A DNA stretch of 11,425 nt from Chitinophagaceae bacterium (GTDB taxonomy: Bacteria > Bacteroidota > Bacteroidia > Chitinophagales > Chitinophagaceae), in contig CANEWV010000022.1 of assembly GCA_947442905.1 (NCBI GenBank), positions 1 through 11,425 of the forward strand, written 5' to 3'. A program made the position numbers and the translations under genes. How positions within the stretch are numbered: position 1 is the first letter of the stretch; each line of letters starts with the position of its first letter. Below are positions 1 through 6,978 of the stretch, one piece after another. A model generated the notes under the pieces. The model was given only the letters and a program-made list of their open reading frames with translations. It was not told where the DNA came from and ran no database searches.

Positions 1-1197
1 AAAGAACATTTTAGGTTTGCTTGTGCCTACTGGCATAGCTTTTGCGGTTCTGGTGCCGATCCTTTTGGTGAGCCAACGCATTTGTTTGAGTGGGATACAA
101 AATCTGATCCTATCGAAAGAGCAAAAGACAAAGCAGATGCTGCATTTGAATTCATGACAAAATTAGGCGTGCCTTATTATTGCTTTCATGACGTTGACGC
201 AGTAGAATATACAAATGATGTTCATGAAAATGAAAGACGCTTACAAGCCATTACGGCTTATCTAAAAGAAAAGCAGGCAGCTAGTGGCATCAAACTACTA
301 TGGGGTACTGCCAATTTATTTTCAAGTAGAAAATATATGAATGGTGCTGCTACCAATCCTGACTTTACGGTGCTTGCACATGCGGGCGCACAGGTTAAAG
401 CGGCACTTGATGCAACCATTGCGCTGGGTGGTGAAAACTATGTTTTTTGGGGCGGAAGAGAAGGCTATATGAGCCTTTTAAACACCAACATGAAGCGTGA
501 AAAAGATCATTTAGCACAGTTTTTAAAAACGGCTAGAGATTATGCTAGAAAAAATGGTTTTACAGGAAAGTTTTTTATTGAGCCCAAACCATGTGAGCCA
601 TCTAAGCATCAGTATGATTATGATTGTGAAACTGTAATTGGTTTTTTACGCGAACACGATTTATTAAATGACTTTAGTTTAAATATTGAAGTAAACCATG
701 CAACTCTTGCTGGACATACTTTTACGCATGAATTACAAGTAGCAGCAGACGCTGGACTTTTAGGCAGTATGGACGCCAATAGAGGTGATTATCAAAATGG
801 TTGGGATACCGATCAATTTCCTTCTGATATCAATGAATTAACAGAAGCCCTACTTATTATTTTGGAAGCAGGTGGTTTTAAAGGAGGCGGTATTAATTTT
901 GATGCAAAAATTAGACGCAATTCTACAGATCCTGCCGATTTATTTTATGCGCATATTGGCGGTATGGATGTTTTTGCAAGAGCGCTTATAACAGCAGATG
1001 CTATTTTGCAAGGGTCTGAGTATAAAAAAATTAGAGCGGACCGTTATGCAAGCTATAATGCTGGCAAAGGAAAAGATTTTGAGCAAGGAAAACTCACTTT
1101 GGAAGACTTAAGAAGTATAGCCGTTGCTGCTGGAGAGCCTGCTACCATTAGTGGCAAGCAAGAGTTTATCGAAAATTTGATTAACCGTTATATTTAA
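1..1197 (+). CDS. xylA: Xylose isomerase, 5'-partial (C-terminal 398 residues)
   Basis: Cytoplasmic enzyme that interconverts D-xylose and D-xylulose using two divalent metal ions. The reading frame is open from base 1 to a TAA at 1195-1197, so the start lies off the left edge; the in-frame TTG at 82 is internal, because conserved sequence precedes it. Counting from the first codon, metal and catalytic residues are all visible: H63 and D66 (FHDVD), E194 and K196 (IEPKP), E230 and H233 (IEVNHA), D258 (SMDAN), D269 and D271 (WDTDQFP) and D301 (FDAKIRR). Each sits 38 residues below the E. coli numbering as I recall it (H101, D104, E232, E268, H271, D296, D307, D309, D339). Thus about 38 residues are missing and the full protein would be about 436 residues, typical of the long class II form. 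It overlaps galK by one base. Identity is very secure; the upstream partner, often xylulokinase, is not visible. Confidence 0.97.
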   Translation, partial: KEHFRFACAYWHSFCGSGADPFGEPTHLFEWDTKSDPIERAKDKADAAFEFMTKLGVPYYCFHDVDAVEYTNDVHENERRLQAITAYLKEKQAASGIKLLWGTANLFSSRKYMNGAATNPDFTVLAHAGAQVKAALDATIALGGENYVFWGGREGYMSLLNTNMKREKDHLAQFLKTARDYARKNGFTGKFFIEPKPCEPSKHQYDYDCETVIGFLREHDLLNDFSLNIEVNHATLAGHTFTHELQVAADAGLLGSMDANRGDYQNGWDTDQFPSDINELTEALLIILEAGGFKGGGINFDAKIRRNSTDPADLFYAHIGGMDVFARALITADAILQGSEYKKIRADRYASYNAGKGKDFEQGKLTLEDLRSIAVAAGEPATISGKQEFIENLINRYI

Positions 1198-1199
1198 TG
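1195..1199 (+). other. TAATG stop/start overlap between xylA and galK
   Basis: The xylA stop TAA (1195-1197) and the galK start ATG (1197-1199) share one base. This is the classical arrangement for reinitiation or translational coupling and puts the two genes on one transcript. Confidence 0.9.
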
Positions 1200-2351
1200 A
1201 CTAAGGCGGAAGTAAGCGCGCTATTTGCCTCGCAGTTTAATGAAGAACCTTTGTTTGTTATAGCGTCACCAGGGCGCATCAATTTAATTGGGGAACACGT
1301 AGATTACAATCATGGTTTTGTGCTTCCCGCGGCAATTGATAAATATATGTATGTGGCTGTTTCAAAAAGAAGCGATCATCAAATAGTATTGCACGCTGCT
1401 GATATCCAACAAAACTTCCAAACTAGCCTAGACAATGCATCGCAGCGTTCCAATCTAGACTGGCCTAATTATATATTAGGTGTTGCCCATGAACTTAAAA
1501 TAGATGGCCATGCTGTTTCAGGTTTTAATATCCTCATTACGGGTAATATTCCGGTAGGGGCAGGTGTTTCATCATCAGCTGCGCTTGAATGTGCTACCGT
1601 ATTTGCCCTCATGCATCTTTTTGAATTAAATATTAGCAAACAAGCAATGGTGCAAATAGCACAGCGCGCCGAAAATAATTTTGTAGGCGTAAACTGCGGT
1701 GTGATGGATCAGTTTGCAAGCATGTTTGGTAAAGCAGATCATGTAATCAAACTTGATTGCGCTGATTTGTCTTATACCTATTTTCCATTTAAGCTAGAAG
1801 GCATTAGCATTGTGCTTTTTGACACTTTTGTAAAACATAGTTTAGCATCATCTGAGTATAATACCAGAAGACAGGAATGTGAAACAGGTTTAGCAGCGCT
1901 TCGCAAACAATTTTCAATTACATCTTTTAGAGAAGCCACGCTAACTATGTTAGATGCAGTAGCGGAAATTATTTCAAGTGACGTGTACCATAGATGCAGA
2001 TATGTGATTGAAGAAATTGCCAGAATGGAATCCGCTTGTAATCATTTGCTTGCTGGTGAGATAGATGCATTTGGTGCCCGCATGTATGAAACGCATACTG
2101 GGTTAAGCAAGCTCTATAATGTAAGTTGCCCAGAGCTGGATCTAATTGTAGAAAACTGCAAAAATGACCCTGCTATTATTGGCGCAAGAATGATGGGTGG
2201 TGGCTTTGGGGGTTGTGTGATAGCGCTTGTACAAGCAACCGAACTAGAAACCGTTTATAACCGCATAAACGCTGTGTACGAAAATGCATTTGGACGTAGT
2301 ATGGGAAAATATGTGATGCAAATAGGCAATGGTACTAGGGTGCTGAATTAA
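1197..2351 (+). CDS. galK: Galactokinase (GHMP kinase family)
   Basis: Cytoplasmic ATP-dependent kinase converting alpha-D-galactose to galactose-1-phosphate, the entry step of the Leloir pathway. At 384 residues it matches the usual bacterial GalK length. Visible motifs are the galactokinase signature GRINLIGEHVDYNHGF (residues 26-41, with R27, E33, H34 and D36), the GHMP ATP-binding loop PVGAGVSSSAALE (119-131), NCGVMDQ (166-172, with D171 as predicted catalytic base), SEYNTRR (219-225) and the C-terminal glycine-rich GGGFGGC (334-340). The signature has Val where E. coli and human enzymes have Thr (GEHTDY). The ATG at 1197 overlaps the xylA stop as TAATG, which fixes this start and suggests translational coupling. 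galT, galE and galM are not in the window. A related sugar kinase of the same family is possible, but the full motif set favours galactose. Confidence 0.93.
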   Translation: MTKAEVSALFASQFNEEPLFVIASPGRINLIGEHVDYNHGFVLPAAIDKYMYVAVSKRSDHQIVLHAADIQQNFQTSLDNASQRSNLDWPNYILGVAHELKIDGHAVSGFNILITGNIPVGAGVSSSAALECATVFALMHLFELNISKQAMVQIAQRAENNFVGVNCGVMDQFASMFGKADHVIKLDCADLSYTYFPFKLEGISIVLFDTFVKHSLASSEYNTRRQECETGLAALRKQFSITSFREATLTMLDAVAEIISSDVYHRCRYVIEEIARMESACNHLLAGEIDAFGARMYETHTGLSKLYNVSCPELDLIVENCKNDPAIIGARMMGGGFGGCVIALVQATELETVYNRINAVYENAFGRSMGKYVMQIGNGTRVLN

Positions 2352-2370
2352 AACGTATAATGATACAAGT

Positions 2371-4347
2371 ATGAAAAAAAGAATGCTGGATCAAAAAAGA
2401 ATTGTTTGGGCCTTATGTTTTTTTATGCTCGCTTGTTTTTTACAACCTGCTTTTGGGCAAAGAAATATTTTGTCAAAGGCTTTTACACAAAACGAGTTGC
2501 AAAATAAATTATCAAATATTGCGGTTTGGCGACTAGCGCAAAAGAACAACTACCTGCAAAAAGTAGCAGCTCTCCCTGACTCTGTAAAAGCAAGACTAGT
2601 AAAAGAAGGTGACAAGGGTTTAAAATATGATTGGCCAGCTTTACCAGCCAGTTTATACCTCGATTATAAAATAACGGGCACCCGTTACAATTTTGAAAGA
2701 AAAAACAATGAGCGCCGAAAAATTTTAAATGAATTAGCAGTTGCTGCGATTATTACAAAGGATAAAAAATACATTCCTCAAATTGCCAATGGCATTTGGA
2801 TACTTTGCGAGCAAAGCACTTGGGTTTTGCCGGCGCATATTGTGGTTCAAAAAGAAAAAACAGGACTGCCTGATCCTTATGAGGTCGTAATTGATTTAGG
2901 AAGCGGTACCGCTGCTGCGCAGCTATCTATGATACAGTTTATGTTAAGAGATGAACTGGATGCATATTCGAAGGGTATTGGTAAACGTGTTTTTGCTGAA
3001 TTAAATAAAAGAATATTTCAGCCTTATTTAACGCGTAACGATTTTTGGTGGATGGGTTTTACCGGACAGCCTGTAAACAATTGGAATCCATGGGTAAATA
3101 CCAATGTACTTATGACAGCGCTATATAGTGAGCTTGCCGCTGATAGCGTTGGACTTATTATTGGTAAAACAGTTAAGAGCACGGATATTTTTGTAAATCA
3201 ATATCCTGATGATGGCGGTTGTGACGAAGGTCCTTCTTATTGGAGTGAAGCAGGTGGCAAGCTCATGCGTTTTATTCATGTTTTAAATAAGTTAACAACC
3301 ACATCTATTGATTGGAAACAGCAACAGCTTATTTACAATATGGGTAGCTATATCAGTAAAGTGCATATTGGAGACAATAACTTTGTAAATTTTGCAGATG
3401 CTTTTTCTAAATCTATACCTGATCCTGAAAGTGTTTACTCCTATGGTGCACTATTTAATGACACTCCATTAAAATCTTTTGGCGCTTATTTATTTGGTTT
3501 ACAAAAACAAAAATTAGACAACGGTAATATCATTGACTTTTTAGAAACAACTTCTATTTATGATTCACTTACAACAGTGCCACCTATTGCGCCACTGCCT
3601 GCTGTGTCTTGGTTTGCTGATAGACAGGTCTTAACGGCTAGAACTAAAAGTGAATCAACCAACGGCCTTTTTTTAGCCGCTCAGGGTGGACATAACGCTG
3701 AAAGTCATAACCACAATGACATTGGTAATTTTATTGTATATGCAAATAATACACCCGTTTTTGTTGATGCAGGTGTTGGAAGTTATACTGCACAAACATT
3801 TAGCAGTAAGCGCTATGAGCTATGGAATATGCAATCGGTGTGGCATAACTGTCCTACCATTAATGGCGTCATGCAAAAAGAAGGTATCCAGTATAAAGCA
3901 ACAAATGTTTTGTACGCCAAAAACACATCGGGTGTTTCTGTTTCTATGGATATCGCGCAAGCCTATCCAACAGAAGCTGCAGTAAAAAAATATGAACGAA
4001 AATTTGATTTTGACCATTCAAAAAATACCATTCAATTATTTGAAAACTATGAAATGCTCGAATGGAAATCACCACTGGTACAATCGTTTTTGGTATTTAT
4101 AAAACCAACTATTGAAAAACCTGGCCAACTTTTATTTGCATTACAAGACGGTGCCTCTGTGGCGTTTAATTATGACGCCAAACTGTTTGATATTACTATA
4201 GAAGACAAATTATTAGATGACGAAAGAATCAGTGGCATTTGGGGAAAACAGTTATACCGCATTCAGCTAGTAGCAAAAGGAAATAAAAAAACAGGAAAAC
4301 ATAATTTTTCTATTGCGCTTATCAATGAATCTAATAGCAACAAATAA
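2371..4347 (+). CDS. Heparinase II/III-like polysaccharide lyase, exported
   Basis: Predicted periplasmic or secreted lyase that would cleave a uronic-acid-containing polysaccharide by beta-elimination, leaving a 4,5-unsaturated uronic acid. The first 29 residues look like a signal peptide (basic start, hydrophobic residues 11-24, likely cut after AFG at 29). An alpha-helical toroid region follows (roughly 40-390), with NNWNPWVNTN (236-245) and GPSYW (287-291). The C-terminal half has the heparinase II/III beta-sheet signature ESHNHNDIGNF (444-454), VFVDAG (463-468) and VWHNCPTING (490-499). By analogy with Pedobacter heparinase II, Y290 and H446 would be catalytic and H448, D466 and H492 would bind zinc; this mapping is inferred by eye. 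Length 658 residues is normal for such lyases. The substrate cannot be read from sequence; the GH88 gene two positions downstream supports a uronide. The start is the first ATG; a second in-frame ATG at 2383 would still leave a signal peptide. Confidence 0.87.
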   Translation: MKKRMLDQKRIVWALCFFMLACFLQPAFGQRNILSKAFTQNELQNKLSNIAVWRLAQKNNYLQKVAALPDSVKARLVKEGDKGLKYDWPALPASLYLDYKITGTRYNFERKNNERRKILNELAVAAIITKDKKYIPQIANGIWILCEQSTWVLPAHIVVQKEKTGLPDPYEVVIDLGSGTAAAQLSMIQFMLRDELDAYSKGIGKRVFAELNKRIFQPYLTRNDFWWMGFTGQPVNNWNPWVNTNVLMTALYSELAADSVGLIIGKTVKSTDIFVNQYPDDGGCDEGPSYWSEAGGKLMRFIHVLNKLTTTSIDWKQQQLIYNMGSYISKVHIGDNNFVNFADAFSKSIPDPESVYSYGALFNDTPLKSFGAYLFGLQKQKLDNGNIIDFLETTSIYDSLTTVPPIAPLPAVSWFADRQVLTARTKSESTNGLFLAAQGGHNAESHNHNDIGNFIVYANNTPVFVDAGVGSYTAQTFSSKRYELWNMQSVWHNCPTINGVMQKEGIQYKATNVLYAKNTSGVSVSMDIAQAYPTEAAVKKYERKFDFDHSKNTIQLFENYEMLEWKSPLVQSFLVFIKPTIEKPGQLLFALQDGASVAFNYDAKLFDITIEDKLLDDERISGIWGKQLYRIQLVAKGNKKTGKHNFSIALINESNSNK

Positions 4348-4351
4348 TACA

Positions 4352-5626
4352 ATGATGAAAAGAAGAAATTTTATACAGCTATCCTCTATTTTAAGTTTTG
4401 TTGGCCTGGCTCCCGTACTTACTACAAAAGCAGCAACTGCCTCTGATAGCATTGATGCATTTGAAACAACAGGTGCTAAAGACCGAATGTACTGGGTAAA
4501 GCTGCTTGACAAAATTGCCTCGCCCATTTTATCATCGATGAGTAAAGGGGAACTCAAAAAAACAATGCCCATGGACTATAGCCCTGCCTGGGATAACCGT
4601 AACAAAGAGGTTGCCTATATGGAAGCCATTGGTCGTTTAATTGTTGGCATGGCGCCATTTGTAGCACTTCCGGATGATGACACTGAAGAAGGGCGTATCA
4701 GAAAAAAAATGCGTGATCAAATACATGCTTCATTAACACATGCTGTGGATCCGGAAAGTCCAGATTATTTATATTGGGGCTCACAAAAAGTAGCCCAACC
4801 ACTTGTAGATGCTGCATTTTTAGCAGAGGCGTTGTTATTAGCGCCTGCAGCACTTTGGGAGCCCCTTAGTAAGCAAACCAAAGAACGTTTTATTACAGAG
4901 TTTACAAAACTGCGTGCCATTAAACCATCTAATAATAACTGGGTTTTATTTGCTGCTATTGTAGAAACATTTTTACTGTCGATTGATGCCCCTATTGACG
5001 CTGCTCGTATAGACGCCGGTATTGATAAAATACAAGGTTGGTATGTGGGTGATGGTTGGTATAGCGATGGCGTTAAATTTCATTTTGATCATTACAATGG
5101 TTTTGTAATTCAACCCATGTTAGTGACTGTACTTCGTGTAAATGTCAGTAAAGGAAGAAGAACACAAGCAGAACTCGATCTTGCAATAAAACGAATGAAA
5201 CGGTATGCTTCATTTCAAGAACGTTTTATTTCTCCGGAAGGAACATTTCCAGTATTTGGAAGATCTTCGACCTATAGGGTAGGTGCTTTTTGGCCACTCG
5301 CTACATTGGCACTTGAAGACAACTTGCCAGCCGGTGTATTGCCTTCACAAGTAAGACCAGCATTAACAGCGGTATTTAAAAGGGTGTTTGTAAAAGACAC
5401 ATTTAATGCAAATGGGCTGCTAACACTAGGTTTTGTGGGTGCTAACCAGTCTAATATTGCAGATTCCTATTCTAACACGGGCAGTATGTATTTAGCGTCT
5501 TTTGCATTTATGCCATTAGGACTTCCATCCACCCATGCATTTTGGGCAGATCCCGCAACCAATTGGACGCAAAAAAGGGCATGGAATGGAGAAGTATTTC
5601 CTAAAGATTACGCTGTAGATTATTAA
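4352..5626 (+). CDS. DUF2264 family protein with Tat-like signal, probable glycan-processing enzyme
   Basis: Protein of 424 residues recognised as the DUF2264 family from its tryptophan- and glycine-rich helical-barrel pattern: MYWVKLLDKIASP (46-58), NNNWVLFAAIVE (194-205), WYVGDGWYSDG (230-240), FHFDHYNGFVIQPM (243-256), GTFPVFGRSSTYR (297-309) and the C-terminal NTGSMYLASFAFMPLGLP (375-392). The family typically sits beside polysaccharide lyases and unsaturated-uronyl hydrolases. From memory, some members have been placed in a CAZy glycosidase family (GH154, beta-glucuronidase); I could not verify that here. The N-terminus, MMKRRNFIQLSS then a hydrophobic stretch and TTKAATA, resembles a twin-arginine signal. 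The frame is open further upstream to a TTG at 4313 inside the lyase gene, but the ATG-ATG at 4352/4355, four bases after the lyase stop, puts the RR motif properly at the N-terminus and is preferred. Catalytic residues are unassigned. Confidence 0.83.
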   Translation: MMKRRNFIQLSSILSFVGLAPVLTTKAATASDSIDAFETTGAKDRMYWVKLLDKIASPILSSMSKGELKKTMPMDYSPAWDNRNKEVAYMEAIGRLIVGMAPFVALPDDDTEEGRIRKKMRDQIHASLTHAVDPESPDYLYWGSQKVAQPLVDAAFLAEALLLAPAALWEPLSKQTKERFITEFTKLRAIKPSNNNWVLFAAIVETFLLSIDAPIDAARIDAGIDKIQGWYVGDGWYSDGVKFHFDHYNGFVIQPMLVTVLRVNVSKGRRTQAELDLAIKRMKRYASFQERFISPEGTFPVFGRSSTYRVGAFWPLATLALEDNLPAGVLPSQVRPALTAVFKRVFVKDTFNANGLLTLGFVGANQSNIADSYSNTGSMYLASFAFMPLGLPSTHAFWADPATNWTQKRAWNGEVFPKDYAVDY

Positions 5627-5652
5627 CTTTATTACCTTATTAAATTTCGGAC

Positions 5653-6852
5653 ATGAAAAAATACATCCTTGGTTTTGCACTCTTGTTGGTGATGGCTCAA
5701 ATTGGTTTTGCGCAAACTGCTTCTATTAAAAATAAAATGGAAGCGCTTATTCAGGACAATTTTGCTTTTGCTGCTAAACAATACCAGTATTTAAAAGCAA
5801 ATACGCCTGATTCGGTAATGCCTCGTAGTTATGTGTCAGCAACAAATACATCAGTAACTAGCGATACCAAATGGTGGTGCAGTGGATTTTATCCGGGCAC
5901 TTTATGGTATTTGTATGCCTATACCAAAGATGAAAATATTAGAAAGGAAGCAGAAAAAAGACTGGGTATTTTAGAAAAAGAAAAATACTATACAGGCAAT
6001 CATGATCTAGGTTTCATGATCTATTGTTCTTTTGGAACCGCTTATAAATACACCAACAACCCCGCGTACAAAGACGTTGTTACCATTGCAGCTAAATCAC
6101 TTTCGACAAGATACAGACCCGCTATTAAATCCATTCAATCTTGGAATAGCAGAGATATTTTAAAGTGTCCAGTGATTATTGATAACATGATGAACCTAGA
6201 ATTGCTACACTGGGTAAGTGATCATGGTGGTGATCCGGTATATAAAGAAATTGCAGTTACTCATGCCAATACGACTATTGAACATCAATTTAGACCAAAC
6301 AATAGTTCTTACCATGTGGTAGACTGGGATTTAAATACTGCTACAGTGCTTAAAAAAATTACTTGGCAGGGTGCTGCAGATTCGTCGGCATGGTCGAGAG
6401 GTCAAACATGGGGACTATACGGATATACCATGATGTACCGTTTTACTAAAAATCCAGCCTATTTAAACCAGGCTAAAAAAATTGCAAAATTTATTTTGTC
6501 TCATCCTAATTTACCAGCTGACAAAGTGCCTTATTGGGATTTTGATGCCACAACCATTCCAAATGCACCACGCGACGCGTCAAGTGGCGCTATTATGGCG
6601 TCTGCACTATTAGAGCTTGGGCAATATACCTCTGGTAAAGAAAAAACGGAATACATAAAAACAGCAGAAACCATCTTAATGGCCTTATCATCGGAGGCGT
6701 ATAGGGCAAAGCTTGGCCAAAATGGAGGCTTTATACTCATGCATAGCGTAGGGTCGCTTCCGCATAAGTCTGAAGTGGATGCGCCTTTAACCTACGCAGA
6801 CTATTATTTTATTGAAGGGCTTACGCGTTATAAAGATTGGTATTTGAAATAA
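5653..6852 (+). CDS. GH88 unsaturated glucuronyl hydrolase, exported
   Basis: Glycoside hydrolase that removes the 4,5-unsaturated uronic acid from the non-reducing end of oligosaccharides made by polysaccharide lyases, by hydration of the double bond. A signal peptide (residues 1-20, cut after GFA before Q21) puts it in the periplasm. It has the GH88 six-hairpin barrel motifs: WWCSGFYPGTLWYLY (74-88), NHDLGF (116-121, D118), IIDNMMNLELL (175-185, D177), WSRGQTWGLYGY (247-258) and DASSGAIMASALLEL (308-322). D118 and D177 correspond to the two catalytic aspartates D88 and D149 of Bacillus sp. GL1 UGL. The WxRGQxWGLYGY segment is typical of GH88, which makes GH105 less likely. Length, 399 residues, is normal. 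It is the last gene of the lyase operon, 26 bases after DUF2264, and consumes the products expected from the lyase. The exact oligosaccharide specificity cannot be told. Confidence 0.93.
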   Translation: MKKYILGFALLLVMAQIGFAQTASIKNKMEALIQDNFAFAAKQYQYLKANTPDSVMPRSYVSATNTSVTSDTKWWCSGFYPGTLWYLYAYTKDENIRKEAEKRLGILEKEKYYTGNHDLGFMIYCSFGTAYKYTNNPAYKDVVTIAAKSLSTRYRPAIKSIQSWNSRDILKCPVIIDNMMNLELLHWVSDHGGDPVYKEIAVTHANTTIEHQFRPNNSSYHVVDWDLNTATVLKKITWQGAADSSAWSRGQTWGLYGYTMMYRFTKNPAYLNQAKKIAKFILSHPNLPADKVPYWDFDATTIPNAPRDASSGAIMASALLELGQYTSGKEKTEYIKTAETILMALSSEAYRAKLGQNGGFILMHSVGSLPHKSEVDAPLTYADYYFIEGLTRYKDWYLK

Positions 6853-6874
6853 TACCCATTAAAGGTATTTTTTG
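6843..6874 (+). promoter_or_regulatory. Candidate Bacteroidota-type promoter (-33/-7), weak
   Basis: TTTG at 6843-6846, then 19 bases, then TATTTTTTG at 6866-6874. The Bacteroidota primary-sigma consensus is TTG or TTTG near -33 and TAnnTTTG near -7, so the spacing fits but the -7 box has one extra base. It would start transcription near 6880, placing the nested inverted repeat wholly in the 5' leader of the outer-membrane gene. It overlaps the proposed GH88 terminator, so one or both calls may be wrong. A still weaker alternative is TTG at 6900 with TACTTTCG at 6926-6933. Confidence 0.22.
6851..6873 (+). terminator. Possible weak intrinsic terminator after GH88
   Basis: AATACC (6851-6856) and GGTATT (6864-6869) form a perfect 6-bp stem with a 7-base loop, and the right arm runs into six T residues (6868-6873). 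The left arm begins inside the GH88 stop codon (6850-6852). Only two G-C pairs support the stem, so it would be weak, but its place at the end of a five-gene operon fits a terminator. Confidence 0.45.
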
Positions 6875-6893
6875 CCGTTCGTCTATTTTAACA

Positions 6894-6971
6894 GTTTGGT
6901 TGGCAATACTTTGTGATGCACACGATACTTTCGTGTGGAATTTCACAAATATTATCTCTTTAGAACCAAAC
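6894..6971 (+). promoter_or_regulatory. Nested inverted repeat (three stacked stems) before the outer-membrane barrel gene
   Basis: Three nested complementary arm pairs share one centre. The outer pair is GTTTGGTT (6894-6901) with AACCAAAC (6964-6971), 8 bp. The middle pair is AATA-c-TTTGTGA (6905-6916) with TCACAAATATT (6943-6953), 11 bp with one bulged C. The inner pair is CACACGA (6919-6925) with TCGTGTG (6931-6937), 7 bp closing a 5-base loop. That is 26 potential pairs in 78 bases, with internal loops of 3/10 and 2/5 bases. The element ends 7 bases before the ATG at 6979. An alternative outer pairing, CAGTTT (6892-6897) with AAACTG (6972-6977), excludes the 8-bp stem and would reach almost to the start codon. 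There is no T-tract after it, so a structured mRNA leader or a DNA operator is more likely than a terminator. Function is unknown. Confidence 0.6.
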
Positions 6972-6978
6972 AAACTGC

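Noticed and set aside
2371..2460. Lipoprotein signal at the lyase N-terminus (MLAC, C22)
   Set aside because: The position before Ala is Leu and the position before that Met, a poor lipobox, while AFG-Q at 27-30 is a good ordinary signal peptidase site.
3686..3985. Other-frame open reading frames inside the lyase, barrel and fucosidase genes (for example 3686-3985 plus, 6960-7217 minus, 9811-10101 minus)
   Set aside because: All lie within well-supported genes, lack recognisable domains and have compositions expected of out-of-frame translations.
4313..4351. Upstream TTG start for the DUF2264 gene, overlapping the lyase gene
   Set aside because: It would add 13 residues before the twin-arginine signal; the ATG-ATG at 4352/4355 immediately after the lyase stop is the better start.
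6745..6768. S365 and S368 of the GH88 protein as the SxxSxK sulfate-binding motif described for streptococcal UGLs
   Set aside because: The Lys is at 372 rather than two residues after the second Ser, and positional matching by eye is too weak to claim preference for sulfated substrates.
6910..6949. CRP-like site from TTTGTGA and TCACAAA
   Set aside because: A CRP site needs a spacer of about 6 bases between TGTGA and TCACA; here the arms are 26 bases apart and are better read as part of a nested stem.
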